Below are positions 61,762 to 64,000 of a stretch of 64,000 nt of DNA, piece by piece. This DNA comes from Burkholderiaceae bacterium (lineage in GTDB: Bacteria > Pseudomonadota > Gammaproteobacteria > Burkholderiales > Burkholderiaceae_C): NCBI GenBank assembly GCA_024235915.1, contig JACKLO010000020.1:50219-114218 (forward strand). Direction: 5' to 3'. Positions within the stretch are counted from its first letter, which is position 1; each line of letters starts with the position of its first letter. Position numbers and translations under genes: made by a program. The notes beneath the pieces were generated by a model. That model did not search any database, was not told where the DNA came from, and saw only the letters and a list, made by a program, of their open reading frames with translations.

Positions 61762-61835
61762 GCCTTCGGCCCGGTGGTTCGCGGTCTGCCGAACGCCGGT
61801 GAGGGTGCAGCCTGTGTCTGCCCGGCCCGCAAGAC

Positions 61836-62930
61836 TCAGGAGATGCTTTCCACCTGCCGGCTCTGCTGGTAGGCCTGCCCGAATCGGTTACCCAGGAAAT
61901 CCGGCAGCGCCACCTGCTCCTGGCGCACGAAGCCCTGCTGCGGCAGGCGGCCGGCGCGGAACAGGTCCAGCGCCGTGCACAGGCCGGCGGCGGTGGTGAT
62001 CTGGATCGCCGACAGCGGAGCGGCCTCGTTGCGGTCGGCGAAGATCTTGCGCGCGAAGACCTCCTGCACCAGCGTGCCGCGCTTGAGGCCGCTGACCGTG
62101 ACGAAGACCAGCACCACGTCCTGCATGGTGCTGGGCACGGCGCGGCGCAGGATGGTCTTGAGGTTTTCCACGTCGTGCTTGAGCTGCAGTTCCTCCAGCA
62201 GCACGCGCATCAGCTCGCGGTGGCCCGGGTAGCGCACGCTCTTGTAGTCCAGCGTGCGCACGCGGCCGGCCAGCGTCTCGCACAGCGTGCCCAGGCCGCC
62301 GCTGGTGTTGAAGGCCTCGTACTCGGTGCCGTCGAGGCTGAAATGCTCCAGCCCTTCCAGCGGCAGGACCTCGAAGCGCTGACCGTCGCGGATGGCCTCG
62401 CAGGGGTGGCAGTACTCGTTGATCAGCCCGTCCACCGACCACGTCAGGTTGTACTTCAGCGCATTGGTCGGAAAGGCCGGCAGCGCGCCGACGCGCATCT
62501 TGATGTCGTGCAACTCGTCGAAGCCCTGCGCCAGGTGGTGCGCGACGATGCCGATGAAGCCAGGCGCCAGCCCGCACTGCGGCATGAAGGCTGTGGACGC
62601 GCCTTGCGCCAGCTGCTGGATCGCCCGCGTGGCGGCCACGTCCTCGGTCAGGTCGAAGTAGTGGCAACCGGCCTCACGCGCCTGCGTGGCCACCGTGACG
62701 GCCAGGTGGTAGGGCAGGGCGTTGAGCACGGCATCCTGCCCGCGCAGCACGCTGGCCAGGGCGCGGGCATCCGCCGTGTCGGCCACACGGGTGTCGATGC
62801 CGTCCTCGCCCAGGCGGGCCAGGGCCGCCGGGTCGCGGTCGACGACGGTGACGCGGTAGTCGCCGGTGGCGGTGAGCCAGCGGGCCACGGTCTGGCCGAT
62901 GTGGCCGGCGCCAAGCAGGGTGATGCGCAT
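61836..62930 (-). CDS. Saccharopine dehydrogenase family protein
   Basis: 364-residue NAD(P)-binding protein with a Rossmann start (MRITLLGAGHIGQTVARWLTA), VVDRDPAAL after the second strand, a YFDLTED segment and the C-terminal domain of saccharopine dehydrogenase-like enzymes (CGLAPGFIGIVAHHLA, YKSVRYPGHRELM). It may act in lysine degradation. The divergent Lrp-type regulator gene, 113 bases away, points to amino-acid control. Other Rossmann dehydrogenases of this fold act on different substrates, so the reaction is uncertain. Confidence 0.85.
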   Translation of the reverse strand: MRITLLGAGHIGQTVARWLTATGDYRVTVVDRDPAALARLGEDGIDTRVADTADARALASVLRGQDAVLNALPYHLAVTVATQAREAGCHYFDLTEDVAATRAIQQLAQGASTAFMPQCGLAPGFIGIVAHHLAQGFDELHDIKMRVGALPAFPTNALKYNLTWSVDGLINEYCHPCEAIRDGQRFEVLPLEGLEHFSLDGTEYEAFNTSGGLGTLCETLAGRVRTLDYKSVRYPGHRELMRVLLEELQLKHDVENLKTILRRAVPSTMQDVVLVFVTVSGLKRGTLVQEVFARKIFADRNEAAPLSAIQITTAAGLCTALDLFRAGRLPQQGFVRQEQVALPDFLGNRFGQAYQQSRQVESIS

Positions 62931-63013
62931 GCGGTTCTCCTTCGAACGAGCCGCCACTCTAGGCAAGGGAGCGGACGAAAGAAACATTCAAACCGTCGAA
63001 CTGATGCGTGATA

Positions 63014-63028
63014 TGGTCATTCCGACCA
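63014..63028. promoter_or_regulatory. Palindromic Lrp/AsnC-type site TGGTCATTCCGACCA
   Basis: Two perfect 5-base arms (TGGTC and GACCA) around ATTCC, a 15-bp dyad of the size Lrp-family proteins bind. It lies 14 bases before the Lrp ATG at 63043 and in the shared region with the saccharopine dehydrogenase-like gene. Confidence 0.55.
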
Positions 63029-63042
63029 ATGCTGTCGACAAA

Positions 63043-63480
63043 ATGTCCGAACTCGACGATCTCGACCGCCGCCTGCTGGCCCTGCTGCAGGCCAATGCCC
63101 GCGAAAGCACCGCGCAACTGGCACGGCGGCTGGGCGTGGCGCGCACCACGGTGCTGGCCCGTCTGGCGCGCCTGGAGCGGCAGGGCACGATCACCGGTTA
63201 CACCGTGCGGCTGGCGGTGGACGTGGATGCGCGCGCGGTGGAGGCCTACGTGGGCATCGTCACCGACCCCAAACAGGGCCGCAGCGTGGTGCGCGAACTG
63301 GCGGCGCTGCCGGAACTTCGCCAGCTCAGTTCGGTCAGCGGCGAGTTCGACTACGTGGCGCTGCTGCGCGCCGAGACGCCGGCGCGGCTGGACGACCTGC
63401 TCGACCGCATCGGCGAAATCGCCGGTGTGGCGCGCACCACCACTTCCGTCGTGCTCGCGCGCCGGATCGACCGCCGCTGA
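63043..63480 (+). CDS. Lrp/AsnC family transcriptional regulator
   Basis: 145-residue regulator: N-terminal helix-turn-helix (LDDLDRRLLALLQANARESTAQLARRLGVARTTVLARL, about 4-41) and a C-terminal RAM domain (AYVGIVTDPKQGRSVVRELAAL, SGEFDYVALLRAE). It probably controls the divergent saccharopine dehydrogenase-like gene in response to an amino acid. Upstream in-frame Met codons at 63004 and 63013 would put the dyad inside the gene, so 63043 is preferred. Confidence 0.9.
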   Translation: MSELDDLDRRLLALLQANARESTAQLARRLGVARTTVLARLARLERQGTITGYTVRLAVDVDARAVEAYVGIVTDPKQGRSVVRELAALPELRQLSSVSGEFDYVALLRAETPARLDDLLDRIGEIAGVARTTTSVVLARRIDRR

Positions 63481-63492
63481 GCCAGGGCCGGA

Positions 63493-64000
63493 TCAGCGCA
63501 CCGGCAGCAGCCCGCGCAGGGCTTGTGCGATCTCGGGCGCCTGCCAGACCTCGATCTGCTGCTCGGTGGCGAACGCACGGGCCGCGTCGCTCAGCGGGCC
63601 CAGGCCGATCACCCGCGCGCCGGCCACATCGTCGGCCTCGCGACTGGCCTGCAGGGTGCGCAGCGTGTCCAGACCGGTCTGGGCCGACTTCCAGCGCCGC
63701 GCTGCCACGCGCAAACGTTGGCCATGGCGCTCGAGTTCAAAGTCCCAGGCCCGGCCGTCACCACGTTGCACCGCAAAGCCGTCACGCTGAAAGGCCCGCG
63801 CCAACAGGTCGTCAAAGGCGGGCCAGGTCATGCGGGCCACGGCCTCGCGCGTGCGCTCGATGTCCGCCGCGTTCGGCAGCTGTCGCTGGCGCCAAAGCGC
63901 CATGGCGCCGATGACCGCGAACGGCAGTCCGGCGCTGGCACCGAGGGCGCGGTAGGCGGCCGGCAGCAGCGCGGCGGCCACACCCGCCAGGCCGGCCGCA
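63493..64000 (-). CDS. Mrr-like restriction-endonuclease-fold protein (5' end outside window)
   Basis: The frame stays open to the right edge, giving at least 168 residues. The visible N-terminal part has two membrane-like stretches (LAGVAAALLPAAYRALGASAGLPFAVIGAMALW). A domain resembling Mrr/DUF2034 nucleases follows (WPAFDDLLARAFQRDGFAVQRGDGRAWDFELERHGQRLRVAARRW). The Asp of the core is present, but the usual Gln-x-Lys catalytic element appears as Ala-x-Arg (VAARRW), so nuclease activity is doubtful. Its upstream context is not visible. Confidence 0.65.
   Translation of the reverse strand, partial: AAGLAGVAAALLPAAYRALGASAGLPFAVIGAMALWRQRQLPNAADIERTREAVARMTWPAFDDLLARAFQRDGFAVQRGDGRAWDFELERHGQRLRVAARRWKSAQTGLDTLRTLQASREADDVAGARVIGLGPLSDAARAFATEQQIEVWQAPEIAQALRGLLPVR

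Overview
The window is about 70% GC with dense, mostly overlapping genes. PhaM, DUF3567, TTC38-like and DUF1992 proteins, a split MetH and Burkholderiales-type intergenic repeats occur together. This points to a betaproteobacterium of the order Burkholderiales, probably near the Rubrivivax/Ideonella/Leptothrix group. That placement is inferred from gene content; no rRNA or tRNA gene was seen.

Layout. 1-5.3 kb: glcD (cut by the window edge), a FIST sensor protein, phaM, a retropepsin-like protease, a fumarylacetoacetate-hydrolase-family enzyme and a DUF3567 protein. 5.5-10.5 kb: two c-di-GMP proteins (GGDEF-EAL and Cache-HAMP-GGDEF), the homocysteine-binding half of methionine synthase and an OmpA-like protein. 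10.6-29.1 kb: a divergent alpha-glucan locus. glgP-glgB-glgX-malQ run leftward and malK-malE-malF-malG plus two exported GH13 enzymes run rightward, with a pair of TGTA-N7-TACA sites between them. 29.1-32.8 kb: an SHP-like cytochrome, diheme cytochrome c, cytochrome b and two-component system, preceded by a PmrA/QseB-like direct repeat. 32.8-35.3 kb: a manganese exporter behind a yybP-ykoY riboswitch, a DUF1992 protein and a TTC38-like protein. 35.4-43.0 kb: an envelope/lipid A module (dgkA, sensor kinase, regulator, eptA, PAP2 phosphatase, GT39, LAB_N, GT2). 43.1-54.0 kb: an amidase and a peptide-type ABC transporter whose ATPase/binding-protein genes are separated from its permease genes by about 3.8 kb holding VC0807-like, MscS and unknown genes. 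54-64 kb: aldehyde dehydrogenase, SDR, two small paralogues, LysR, aromatic aminotransferase, glutathione peroxidase, hybrid kinase, saccharopine-dehydrogenase-like protein with a divergent Lrp regulator, and an Mrr-like protein running off the right edge.

The most unusual signal is a 237-238 nt intergenic repeat present three times: between glgP and glgB, between malF and malG, and between the amidase and the ABC binding-protein gene. Its ends are 30-nt inverted arms enclosing a second helix. Comparing the copies, several base pairs in both helices change on both sides so that pairing is kept. It therefore looks like a conserved structured RNA or DNA element rather than debris. A second, shorter repeat sits between an SDR gene and its apparent original ribosome-binding site and creates a short upstream ORF that stops next to the SDR start codon.
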